From assembly GCA_963281155.1 (NCBI GenBank), contig CAUJLY010000001.1:1116001-1180000 (forward strand): 64,000 bases of DNA, written 5' to 3'. The first letter of the stretch is position 1, and each line of letters begins with the position of its first letter. This DNA comes from Rhabditophanes sp. KR3021 (Eukaryota > Nematoda > Chromadorea > Rhabditida > Alloionematidae). Under the pieces are notes generated by a model. That model was not told the origin of the DNA, made no database searches, and saw only the letters and a program-made list of their open reading frames with translations. This document shows, piece after piece, positions 49,184 to 59,850 of this stretch. Both the position numbers and the translations under genes were made by a program.

Positions 49184-49382
49184 ATATTACAAAAAAATAT
49201 TTTTTATCATTTGTGGTTTTCTCTTATTAGTCATCCTAGCAAGCGAACCCCTTAAACTCTTGATTTTAACATTGTTTGATAACTAAAATCAAAGATTAAT
49301 ATCTGATAAGAGTTGCTTTCTAATCATATACTTTTACAATTATTAAAGTTTGTGCTTTTTAGCAATAATATTTTTTTAAGAA

Positions 49383-49796
49383 ATGAAGTATGAATACTTT
49401 CCTAGTTTGTTTGAAGTTAATCTATTCGCAGATGCTGAATTAAATTTTAGTGGTGGGTCTATAAAAGTATCAAGAATGATTTAGCTGGTCATAGCAAGTA
49501 TTTTTATGAGCTATTCAACATTTGGTCAAACTATTACATGTGCAGGAGGTGATATTTACAGTAATGATCGAAACGTGTGCTACGTATATGGTATAAGAAA
49601 TAGCACATGGAGTAAAATTAGTGATCTTCCAAGAAACATTTATGGAGCAAAATCTTTAGAATCTGAAGAATCTATTTTTGTCGCTGGAGGAGGTTGTGAT
49701 CACATACAGAAATATGATAAGAAAAACGAGATGTGGAATATTCTTAGTATTAAATTACCAGAATCAAATGGATGGAGTTCTAAAATATTGTTCTAA
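49383..49796 (+). pseudogene. Kelch-repeat fragment
   Basis: ATG 49383 reads 33 codons, then TAG (49482-49484). The same frame continues from ATG 49506 for 96 residues to 49796. The second part has kelch-motif features: ITCAGGDIYSN, CYVYGIRNSTWSKISDLP, FVAGGGCDHIQKYD and EMWNIL. That is about two blades of a six-bladed propeller, with no BTB or BACK domain, so it cannot fold as a normal kelch protein. Either the stop is bypassed by splicing or this is a decayed copy. A short expressed 96-residue product is possible. Confidence 0.5.
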
Positions 49797-50129
49797 CTTA
49801 TATAAATAATGTATTTAGTTTTGTTAAATTTCTTACATTCAACAATTTTAAGTTATTTTAAATTTAACAGAGACAAATAACATATCTTTCATATTTTCCT
49901 TTCTGTTAACTTATAATACATGCTACATTTACTCATTAATTAAATATGATTACTTTTTCTTTAATAATACTCTCATTTTAAAACAATGTGATGTATTAGT
50001 TTTACCTATTCATTTAGTATAACTACATTCAACTAAATTTGCCCTACACGTTCCTGTTAGCAAGTTTCAAACCATTTATTGTCTCAGAAAAATCTAAAAT
50101 GCTAACAACTATATTGGAGTAATAAAAAT

Positions 50130-50420
50130 GTCAGCATGTATGGATCGAATCTATGTTAACCCAAAAGAATGCTTGGAAATTACCACACAACAATTAAATA
50201 TGCAGCATGATCTTGTATACAAATAAGTTCATACAAAATAAATGGCAAAAAAACAAAAGTCGACCAACCTGATTCATATGGCATGGTTATTGCTCAATAT
50301 ACAGAAAGGTCTAAACAAGGATTACTATCACCATATCTTAACACTCATAAACATATGTTATGTTTGGTTTCAGATGGGCTTATGAACACACAAAAATTAA
50401 AATGTCGTTTTTTACTCTAG
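50130..50420 (+). pseudogene. Weak coding relic downstream of the kelch fragment
   Basis: ATG 50130 gives 32 codons (MSACMDRIYVNPKECLEI...), then a shifted frame reads KVDQPDSYGMVIAQYTERSK and continues to TAG 50418-50420. Composition is protein-like but no family is recognised. It may be further kelch-gene debris. Confidence 0.25.
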
Positions 50421-50589
50421 TCGTTTCAATATTTGCATCAAACAACTTTACTATCGAATAAAATTGTACTAATTAATTGAATACATTGACATTCGGTTTG
50501 ATATCTTTTAATCAGAAATGTACACACATTTTTGAGAGTTGAAATTATTAGAATTTACATAGCAAAAATAAAAAAAGGGGTAACATATC

Positions 50590-50620
50590 ATTCGCCCTAT
50601 AAAAATATGGTAGGGCGAAT
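50590..50620. repeat. Perfect 10-bp inverted repeat upstream of the SL RNA gene
   Basis: ATTCGCCCTA (50590-50599) and TAGGGCGAAT (50611-50620) are exact reverse complements, with an 11-nt loop containing AAAAATATGG. It lies about 90 nt before the SL RNA start, beyond the usual distance of a snRNA proximal sequence element. Confidence 0.6.
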
Positions 50621-50707
50621 ACTAATGCACCCTACTACTCTGCGCAAGGTCCCACTTTCGATTGTCACATATGTGCACAGAAAAGACTGACTAAAACAGA
50701 CTAAGAC

Positions 50708-50800
50708 GGTTTAAAAAACCCAGTTTGAGGTTAGTATGCGTTCAGGATTCTAAATGAGTTCTGTTAGCAAATTTTGGAATGAGATTCGAAAAGGTCTCTA
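50708..50800 (+). ncRNA. Spliced-leader RNA gene (SL1-type)
   Basis: The leader is 22 nt (50708-50729): it starts GGTTTA, has six A, and ends CCCAGTTTGAG. It is followed directly by a 5' splice site, G|GTTAGT. The Sm-binding site AAATTTTGGAA is at 50769-50779, the same core as in C. elegans SL1 RNA. A 3' hairpin follows: GAGATT (50781-50786) pairs fully, with two G-U pairs, with GGTCTC (50793-50798) around a 6-nt loop. Leader length, donor, Sm site and 3' stem are all correctly ordered within 93 nt. The RNA donates its leader in trans to nematode mRNAs. The central part differs from canonical SL1 (A-run for AATTA). Only one copy is seen in this window. Confidence 0.85.
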
Positions 50801-51071
50801 AAATACAAACAAAGAATATCAAATTTATTTAATATTTTGCAATAACTTATTGTCAAAAAGACCGGTAATATTTTATTACTGAATAATACACGACATATTA
50901 TTTGGTATATATTTTAACGACATATACAAATGCAGATGAAGTTAGTCATACAAAAATGAAATTGATGAGAGATGATTTATTTAAACATCATTTATAAAAA
51001 GAAAAATAATTGATAGTTCTGAAGAGGACTGTTGGGAATTCGATATGAAATAATTGTTTGTGTTAAATAAA

Positions 51072-51374
51072 CTAACCTCCGAATCCGTAAAAAGTTTTTC
51101 CTTGTCTTTTGAAAGCATAGACAACATCCATAGCAGTAACGGTTTTTCTCTTAGCATGTTCACAATAGATAACAGCATCACGAATAACATTTCCAAGGAA
51201 AGTCTTTAAAACTCCGGAGATTCTCTTGACTCCACCACGACGAGCTAAACGTCTGATACCTGGCTTAGGGGTTCCTTGGATGTTAACACGAAGTACTTTG
51301 CGATGACGCTTGACGCCACATTTTGCAAGAATCTTTTGTGTGGAAAGACATGCAAATCGGGTTATAACTTTCAT
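51072..51374 (-). pseudogene. Divergent histone-H4-like ORF lacking a normal tail
   Basis: The 100-residue ORF keeps H4 landmarks: [45 protein letters not shown] and the C-terminal YGFGG. Eight residues (LIYEETRG, helix alpha1/loop region) are missing in frame after RISG. The N-tail aligns position by position (K8, L10, K12, G14 and K16 kept) but the other glycines, K5 and the initiator Met are substituted. The ORF simply runs up to a chance ATG at 51374. Asp24 is Val. A normal H4 is almost invariant, so this is probably a pseudogene that has not yet gained a stop, or an unusual variant. The frame is intact. Confidence 0.7.
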
Positions 51375-51392
51375 GCCGATTTTACAAGGAGA

Positions 51393-52029
51393 TTAAATAT
51401 ATCTCCACCAAATATGGGTTTTGATTGGACTGAAGTTTTGAAAATTACTGTTTTTGATAGTGTTGGCGGTATTCAAGGAAAGGACAACATTGTTAGTAAT
51501 GTTGGGCTCACAGATCTCGATTGATTCGATAAAACTGAAACTGCCTTTACATCCGTTAGCGGACAAATAAGTAAATACAGATTGGGATCTATTGTCCAAC
51601 CATATGACGTGACATCGAATGGATACTTTCAGCATTATGCACCAATTGTTGGTATGAGTAAAGGGAACGACTCAATTTGCAGTTTGGCATAGGATTTTTC
51701 GATTGAATTTATGCTGCTAAAAGCGGAAGCAATGCTGATTCAACTAAACTTGATGGAATCAAATTGAGTTCTGTCAAACATACTAGCAAGTACTTTCAGT
51801 CTTCAATTCTAATTATAATCAATTTATTGTGAATGCCAAAGGTTATATACTACATACATTCGAAAATGGAGGTAATTATGTATTGTATATTGTGTGCAAA
51901 AGCGTAAATGAGCTATATGACGCTGCAGGTTATTTTCAATATCTTTGGAATGTATTAAATTTCTTTATTTTTACATTTTTAATACATAGTCTGCTTATAA
52001 TATATTATTGTGTGATTGAAACCCATTAA
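51393..52029 (+). pseudogene. Relic of an unidentified single-pass membrane protein
   Basis: One frame reads MGFDWTEVLKITVFDSVGG and on to TGA 51522. It resumes after the stop with SVSGQISKYRLGSIVQPYD and YFQHYAPIVGMSKG to a TAG near 51690. Another frame from 51829 gives ILHTFENGGNYVLYIVCKS followed by a strong C-terminal membrane helix (FFIFTFLIHSLLIIYY). Two in-frame stops and a frame change mark it as dead, or as a gene with unseen introns. The parent family is not recognised. A p24/GOLD-like end was considered without firm support. Confidence 0.4.
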
Positions 52030-52882
52030 TGTGTTTAATAAAACAAATTATAAAAAGTGTATGTAAAAGCCTTCTGAAAAATCCTCGAAATATATGCATT
52101 AATGACAAATCTAAAAAGTTCAATTGCCATTTAATGACTTAAGTAGGCACAATTTAATGCGATAAAAGGAGACATCGGGATCATAAAAGAGATATTATAC
52201 CTTTTTATTGACAAAAAATAATTTCCGTTCTTGATAGAAGTAACTTCACTAATATCCTTCATAAAACAGTTGACTAATAGAAATACTTATTGTCTGGAAG
52301 GTTTGAAAGGAAAGTGATTAATTAATAACATTTATATAATTTCTTGTGAAAATTCCTTGAAAGATTTTAAATATGAAATCATTAAACAAAATTAGCTGAT
52401 CTATCATGGGATATCATTTGAAATTTTGAATCACAAGATTGAGTAAAAATTCAACAGAATAAGTATGTATTTAGAAATTAATTATTGAATACAAAATTGT
52501 TTGAATGAATTTATTTCTGGTAATAAAACTATGGAAGTTGACAATATAAAGCAAATTAAAATATGACAAACAGAAGTTTGTCCAAGAGATGATGAATGTG
52601 ATACTCACAAGATGTTTGATTCATTCACCATTAATTTCAATAACAATAATGAACTTGCCAATGAGGAGGATGATACTATCGAATATTTTGAATGATAAAT
52701 GTTAACATTAAACAAAATTATTTTAAACAGTAATTACTTTACTTATCACCTCGAAATAAACGTTTGTAGTTTTGGCAATTGCGTTATTTAATTTTAAACT
52801 ATCTGGAATATGAAGCATCACATACAAAAATTGATAATATCACGGATTAGAAATGATTAGTTTTGACAAATTTAATTAGGTT
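52030..52882. other. Intergenic, nothing firm
   Basis: AT-rich spacer. A short acidic reading at about 52570-52695 (ending in DDTIEYFE) is too short to support as a gene. Confidence 0.5.
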
Positions 52883-55410
52883 CTAACAAATTGCACATTT
52901 GCTAAATAAATTTTTTTTTGGGTTATTACTAACAATGACATATTCATTACTATTCAATGAACTGCCACTTTGGTCACCCATTTTATTGCCGCCTCCTTTT
53001 CTATCTTTGTGACCTCTTCTGTCTTCACGGTGATGATCACTTTGACTGTAAACATTTCCTGAAGATTTGTTACATGAAATGGATCCTTTAGTTACTGAAT
53101 GAGAATTGGGTTTCAGATCTTCTAAATCAGCTATTTCTTTTTTGTCAAACCTTGGTTTACCCCGTCCTCTACAAGTTGATGTTTGCTGGTTCAAAGCAGA
53201 AATAGTTGCATTTTCTTCTTTTTCAGAATTGTTTGAATCATTCTCAGTAGCAATATCAGCTTCCGATGATAATGAATCAGCTATTTCCCCTTTGTCATCC
53301 TTTGCTTCACCATGTTCTTCACAAAATGATGTTTGTTGGTTCAAAGCAGAGATATTTGCATTTTCTTCTTTTTCAGAATTGTTTAAATCATTTTTAGTAG
53401 TAATATCAGCTTCCGATGATAATGAATCAGCTATTTTTTCCTTTTCAGAATTGTTTGAATCGTTCTCAGTAGCAATATCAGCTTCCGATGATAATGAATT
53501 AATTGTTTCACGAAACAGTTCTTCATATTCTTCCTTAATATTCGGGTTTTGGAAATATTTATCAAGTTCCATATACAATTTTGTTTTCAATTCATTATAA
53601 TAGTCGACAGTTCTCGAGGATTCATTTTGATCATAATTTATAACTTCTCCCATGTCATTAAGAATATTTAACATTTGTTCATTCGATTCAAATTCATAAT
53701 CACTTGTCCATTCCATAATAGTATTTATTGTTCTTTCTAAATTATTCTTTGCTTCTAATTTTACTTTCTTTTGTTTAATATCATTTTGTAAGTTGTTTTC
53801 CAAAGTTCTATAACCTTCAATATTTAAATTGCTTCCAGATAACTTTTTTATAAGTATCACAGACTTGCGTTTGCTCTTTTCATCCATTTCAGTTTCATTA
53901 TTTTTGGTATTATCAGAATCACACAATTTTAATGATATAATACCATTAATATCTGAATAAAACATGCAATAATAATAATCCCTTTTATTCTGGCTTTGTC
54001 CTTTATTCACTAGGGAAAAATATTCACATAATCCTTTGTTTTCTAAATCTGTTCCATAATTTTCATAGACTTTTAGGTTTTTATTAGAACATGCTAACAT
54101 AAAAGGTTTAGTAAAAGTTTCATCAGACGATAAATTATTATCCTGTTGATCGACTATAATCGTTTTCAGGTTGGATGATTCATGATATCCGATCATTCTA
54201 GGAATTTGAATCTTATAGTGTGATCTACTAGTTGTAAATAATGATCCACCCATTGAAACAGCATCTTCTTCATTCATAGTTCCATTAATATTTTTTTTAA
54301 ATATCCTTTTAATTATTTGTTTTATTTTGGGAATTCTCACTGATCCACCAGTCAAAACAATTTTTTCAATGTCTTTAGGTTCGAGTTTCGCATCATCCAG
54401 CGTTTTCTTAATCAAATCTTCAATAACTTTAAACTTTGTCTCAGCTAATTTTACAAAGATAGAATTATCAATAGAATCTTCAAAAACAGGTATGTTCATG
54501 AAATTATCAAAAATTATTTTTTCACTATTATTATGACGAGAAATTTTCTTTTTTATAGTTTCACATCTGCTTAACAATTTAAAAAATGTTTTCTTATCGG
54601 AATTAATGTCTATATTGTATCTTTCTTCGATTTTTCTAGCAAAATATTGACAAATAATATTATCAAAATACAGTCCACCAACTAATAAACTATATTGACT
54701 AGCTTCTAATTTACATTCTTCACTGTTCATTTTAAAAATGCTTACCTCTGCTGATGTTTGCCCGATATTAAGAAACAAAACCATTTGATAATTAGTGGAA
54801 GGCATGTCAGTAGTAACAAGTGAAAACAATCTCGCTATTGCAGAATTTTCATTAACCAATTTATGACACTTGAAACCAGCAATTTCTGTAGCATCGATAA
54901 TTGCCTGTCTTTGGGAACTTGTAAAAAATGAAGGGCAAGTTATTACAATTCTAGTTGGATTTATATTTGTCTTTAGAGTAAAACAATTTGCTAAATGTTT
55001 AATTAAACCGGCCAAAACTTCTTCGCATCTAACAATTTTTGTTTCTCCTTTATATTCAACTGCAAATGCCACTTTGTTGTCATCAGTTGCTCGTATTTCA
55101 GAAGGAATAAATTTGCTTAAATCTTGCGCATGTCTATCTGTAAAATCTCTTCCTAACAAATGCTTAAAATTTGTAATAGTACTTTGAAAGTTAAGAAATA
55201 TTTCATTGTTAGCTAATTCCCCACAAATTCTTTCATCTTCACGAAACCCCACGATCGATCTACATGTACATCATGATTTTAAATATTAAATTTAATTACT
55301 CACCTAGTTTGATATTTATCATAGTCATTAGTAATAATTTCAGGAAAACAATCTCCAAGTCTAGCAATCGTAGAATGACAATTTCCAAAGTCTATAGCAA
55401 AATCAGCCAT
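52883..55410 (-). CDS. Hsp110/Hsp70-superfamily protein with repeat tail and CaaX-like end
   Basis: Two exons: 55410-55304 (MADFAIDFGNCHSTIARL...) and 55259-52883, with a 44-nt intron (GTGAGT/TGTAG), giving 827 residues. The join completes YQTRSIVGFRED. The ATPase domain spans residues ~1-375: phosphate-1 loop IDFGNCHSTIA, NENSAIARLF, phosphate-2 LNIGQTSAEVSIF and adenosine loop IVLTGGSVRIPKIKQII. The phosphate-2 loop lacks the usual DxGGG and its catalytic Asp, pointing to weak or no ATP hydrolysis as in Hsp110-type exchange factors. A poorly conserved substrate-binding region follows. The tail has three copies of SLSSEADIATENDSNNSEKE, then a His/Arg/Gly-rich stretch, and ends CAIC, which fits a prenylation CaaX box. 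Hsp110s act as Hsp70 nucleotide-exchange factors in the cytosol. Whether this one does is uncertain. Confidence 0.8.
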
Positions 55411-56027
55411 TTCTTAAACAATTATAATAGTAACTTTATTTATAAAAGTGAAAATACAAAAATGAATAAGAAAAAGCCTTCATTTAAAAAGCTAAACATT
55501 AGTTGATTAGATAAGGTATCAACCTGATAAGAAATATTATGGGAATTTAATTAAGAAATTAATATAAAAAATTAACGATTTAGGAAGATAATAAGTAATA
55601 ATTTATTTCATAAGTTTGCTTGTGGTGGTAAAATAATAAACTACTTAAATATGTATAAATTTATTTCTGGCAATTACATGTGGTGGAATTGTTAAATATT
55701 GCAACATTCATGAGAACATTACACAATTTAATTGGAGTTTTATATTTCAAAGAATAAATGCTTTGCTTATGGCTGAAAGTAATTTGTGGTTATCAGATTT
55801 TAACTTACTTTCATGAACACACAAAAATTAAAATGTCGCAAGCGTCAAAAAACCGCACAGTTTGAGGGAATGATTGACTAGTGCATGAATAAGGACCGTT
55901 TACTTTGTGTGTGAAAGCTAACACAATTATTTGCAAATTGAGATAATTAAAAGGAAAAAAATAAGATAAACGTTATGATATTACAATAATAAATTCGTTT
56001 TCTACCGACCAATTGAATGTTGAATAA
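55411..56027. other. Divergent intergenic region
   Basis: Between the minus-strand Hsp110-like gene and the plus-strand receptor, so it should hold both promoters. It carries a 26-bp block (55813-55838) identical to 50382-50407. About 10 nt further is an SL-like AAAAAACCGCACAGTTTGAG without an Sm site. Confidence 0.5.
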
Positions 56028-56036
56028 TATAAATAG
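56028..56036 (+). promoter_or_regulatory. TATA box
   Basis: TATAAATAG about 60 nt before the ATG at 56089. Confidence 0.5.
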
Positions 56037-56088
56037 CTTTTATAAAGTTTGAATATAATCGTATAATACTTATTTCCGAGTTTTTAAA

Positions 56089-57177
56089 ATGGATACCGAA
56101 AATACAAAAAGACTTATTTTTGCAATATGCTTTGTATTGTTAACATCATTGTCTTTGATATTGAACTTCTTGATGATCTATACTTTCTATGCATTAAAAG
56201 ACTATTTCAAAGATGCTGATGTCTTCATAATATCTAAAAATTTGATTGTTGCTGATATATTAAAAAATTGTTCCATTTTAGGAGTAGTCATCCCCTTAAC
56301 TTTTTCCAGAGCAAAAGCGTTTACTGATGGTTAGTTGACTGCTTTTGTAAATATTGTTACCTTTTTAGATTACATGAATACATGGCTTTATCACATTTTG
56401 TGCGAAATTGAAACATTAAACTACAATGCAGCGGCATCACTGATGACTTTATTAGCTATGGAAAGATTTTCAATATTTTACTTTACGAATTGTATAAGAT
56501 TCAATCGCAAATACCTAGTAATAGGCTACTGCGTTTTTTCTTGGATTTACGGAATAGTAACAACATTTGCAAATGTATGGCTTGGATGGTACAAGGAATA
56601 CAACAATTTGGGTATTAATTTGTATTATCGCAGTAAGTATGATCGATATGGCAGTGTTGAGTATCATGAAATTTCGAATGGTTTAAATATTTTTCTTCCT
56701 GTTCTTAATATTGTTTTGTATATTCTGACATTTATAAGGGTCAAAATGATATCTAAAACCTTGAAAACAAATGCATTACAAAAGCCGTTGCAGGCAAAAT
56801 CTTTTTTTTCTAAATTTGCATTAAAACCTCAAATTACAAGAACTAGACACAACAGCCAAACCATCAGTAATCAAAACACTACCAACTTAACGTTAAAAGA
56901 CAAGAAATTCAGTTATGAGCGGACAATCTTATGCCAAGGATTTTTACTATCCGCGATGTATGTGATTGAAACAATATTCTTCAGTTACAGCTATAAAATA
57001 GGCGAGTTAATTGGACCGGAGAATGTAATGTACTGGGGATTTTTTGTTATGTGTATTGTGATATTGCATAATTGCATAAATCCCATTGCACTATTCTTAT
57101 TCAATCAAATTGCCCAGAATTTTCTTATTAAAATTTGGAGTAGGTTTTGGCACCGACTTTTTGGATATACCTTATAA
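56089..57177 (+). CDS. Rhodopsin-like seven-transmembrane receptor
   Basis: Two exons, 56089-56329 and 56369-57177, give 349 residues. The 39-nt intron (GTTAGT...CCTTTTTAG) contains an in-frame TAG at 56332-56334, so unspliced reading would look like a broken gene. Splicing gives AKAFTDDYMNTW. Seven hydrophobic segments are present. Helix 3 ends MTLLAMERFSIFYF (an E-R-F version of DRY) and helix 7 has NCINPIALFLFN, an N-P motif close to NPxxY. The third cytoplasmic loop is long, basic and Ser/Thr/Asn-rich. This is a plasma-membrane G-protein-coupled receptor of rhodopsin-like type. Ligand and subfamily cannot be named from sequence by eye. Confidence 0.8.
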
Positions 57178-57800
57178 GTCTAAGTTGCCACATAACGTTT
57201 AATGGGAATATCTTATCTTAAGAACAGTTATAAATTCAACTTCTAGACAATAACTGCACTTGTGTATCCTAGAACTTTTCAAAAATCTCAATTTTTGCAT
57301 CTTAATATATTACTGCCCAATTCGGTTAGTTTTATATGAATACATGGCAGTATTACTACTCATTTCAATTGTATGATTAAAAAATCTAATAGCATGTAAA
57401 TATAATGTATAACATTTAACTATAATTTCAACACTACATAAGTCAAATCAATACTGAATAAAGTTTGAAATTTTGATTGTTAATATTTTGTAACATAACC
57501 TGCATATAGATATTATCCATATATTATCATATTCACAATCATGTTCTATTAGCATATATAACCCTCTTGATTTGATAATGAACTATCTATCTTGATGTCG
57601 TTCCCTAAGTCTCTTGCCGAACTCCGTATCACTATAGTGGAAATCTTAATAGTTTTAATGTCTAATAAAAATATCATGAAAAAATTAATTTTGATAATAA
57701 ATTTTAAGACCTAATAAAAAAAGATAAAGACTAAACAACTAATCAATTGATCAATGAAATTCTTTTTTGAGTAAACTAGCATACAATTTTACAAACAACA
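57178..57800. other. Intergenic, nothing recognised
   Basis: AT-rich 3' flank of the receptor gene. A canonical AATAAA at 57457-57462 may be its poly(A) signal. Confidence 0.5.
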
Positions 57801-57926
57801 GATTTGGAATACACCTTTTCAAGACTTCTTTTTTATCATTGCGTTGCAAGGGGCCTATCCCTAACCAAATGAGATTCTAACTTTCTGCATAAAAGCGTTG
57901 ATTAATGTAAACTTATTTTGACATAC
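57801..57926. repeat. Dispersed repeat, copy B
   Basis: Same orientation as and collinear with 49050-49183, with substitutions and small indels. Minus-strand reading continues to the right as coding-like debris. Confidence 0.55.
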
Positions 57927-58205
57927 CACTAGACTCAGTTTTTCCAGCTCTACAAACTGGTGCAACAGTTTTTTTAGAAATACAGTTTAAGACTCATTCC
58001 TGGAGCAAGTCTGGGGAAAATCAAGGTTTTGCCTCTTTAACCACGGAGCAATATATATTTTATAAACATTCTGTTGCAGCAATTTAAAACCCACTGTATT
58101 TTTATATCTAAATGATTAAACAGATCTTCAATATCTCTTTTCTGCTGGGCAGAGAAGGCATTTAAATTTTTGATGAAAAAAATGTTACAGTCTAAGATAC
58201 TAATT
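57927..58205 (-). pseudogene. Coding debris adjoining repeat copy B
   Basis: Minus-strand frames give NAFSAQQKRDIEDLFNHLD, then with stops and shifts RGKTLIFPRLAPGMSLKLYF and KTVAPVCRAGKTESS. Protein-like but heavily broken. The source is not recognised. It may belong to the same dead gene as repeat copy B. Confidence 0.3.
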
Positions 58206-59599
58206 TACGGAATTTCAAGGAAATTTGACTTGGCTATAATTTATTTTAACTTGCTTCTTAATTAATTGCATTATATAGACAACACTCTCAATTAAATACA
58301 ACGAGTTTTGACCATAACTTATTTATTAACACCTACTCATCTTCCACTGCTTATCTTTTTTAACTATTCTCTTCGTATTTAGTTTTTGTACTGTTATTAA
58401 ATCCACTAGACAAGTACATATATCTTCACATCAAATATCAAAACACATACTATTCTTCTTATTGCAACATTTATTTTTTGTTTTTATTTATGTTCTTTTA
58501 CTTATAATTCTCAAATTTCTAACTTTTAAAATAAACCCAAAAAACAAATGATCAAAGCGACATTCTTGCGTGGTGACAATTCAAACATTTCAACATATTT
58601 TTTTGTTGACATTTCTATTTACATTGATGTAACGGTAACAATTTTTTAAGTGATTTATGAGATAACCAGTTAAATCTTATCTCATATTGTTTCAAATTAA
58701 ATAACTTCATTTGGAAGTATTGTCTGGGAATGAGGATAACTCAAATAAATAACAAAAAATGTCTCATAAATCATTATAAAAAACGAGGACGTGTATAAAT
58801 GATAACTTTAAATGATAAATTGCTTTGTATCTCTCAACACCAACCACATATCAATTTAAAACATTTCTCTTCACTGTTCATAGGTAATAATAAGCTAATA
58901 TAATTTAATATCTGTGTAAAGTCAAGCTAAATATACATATCTTCAAATTGGTCTCAATAAAAAATTATCCTGCAAATGATTCTTTATTTACATATTAACT
59001 ATAATTGAGTTAATGGATGTTGGAAATTATTTTGACAATTATTGTTGCAATAAACTTTTTTACGACCAACTTATTGAAAAAGTCAAAAGGTACTTGATGT
59101 AATAATTATATACTTCATAATGGGAGCTATTATATAGTCGTAGAATTGTATAATCTCCTTAATTAATTTTCGATGTTTCAATTCAAACTCACAATTTTAT
59201 ATCCAAAAAAGATAAAGAATTAATAAAATAATAATGTTATTGTGCCTTTATTTTGCCTAAATGTATACATCAACCGTTTTATACATTTTTGTCTTATCAA
59301 TATTGAAAAACCTGCCCTAACTATTGTTGTCATTTGTGAAGAATGCTTGTCCATACACTGGCGGCGATCAAATTATTATTGCATATCCTCAACTATCAAC
59401 ATAAGTATCATTTTGCCAGCAACCAAAATATTATATACACAATTATAATATATAATAATATAATCAAAAAATTTAAATCAAAAGTAACTCTATGAGATAT
59501 GTATTGAGACGATTTATGGGAGGATCTTTTTTAAAAAGTAATAATATTAGAAGATATTGAGGAAAACGGCTATCCATCCTATTGTTATCAAATTTATAT
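58206..59599. other. Intergenic, nothing recognised
   Basis: AT-rich. ORFs of 60-70 codons near 59242-59670 look random. Confidence 0.5.
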
Positions 59600-59850
59600 A
59601 TAAATTTACTTCTAAAACGCCCCAACAAGCGCGCCATCATCGCGCCTCTACAACAAAAATAACATATCAATCTATTTATTTATATCAAAAGCCGGCCCGA
59701 TCCAATTTTTAACTTACCAACAAACATATACACACCAACATTTATAACCTGATCACCAAAGCAAAAAGGATGTCTGGCCCTTTGCGAGAGAGAAAAGCTT
59801 TTTGCGATTGAATAATCGCCGGGCCCTCGCCTTCATCCTAAAATTGCCAC
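59600..59850 (+). promoter_or_regulatory. GC-richer block upstream of unc-22
   Basis: GCGCGCC and GCGCC motifs, GCCGGCCCG, GAGAGAGAAAAG and CGCCGGGCCC cluster here within otherwise AT-rich DNA, 0.7-0.9 kb before the unc-22 ATG. Position and composition suggest a promoter or enhancer. No named factor site is claimed. Confidence 0.35.

Noticed and set aside
51276..51392. Start of the plus-strand ORF 51276-51524 as a gene start
   Set aside because: This part is the antisense of the H4-like ORF; protein-like reading begins only after it.
53106..53600. Plus-strand 164-codon ORF
   Set aside because: Antisense of the Ser/Glu/Asp repeat tail of the Hsp110-like gene.
55845..55866. Second SL-leader-like sequence
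   Set aside because: The central bases differ, the donor is poor and no Sm site or 3' hairpin follows.
56332..56334. In-frame TAG in the 56089-57177 receptor, suggesting a pseudogene
   Set aside because: It lies inside a 39-nt intron with proper GT/AG borders that keeps the frame.
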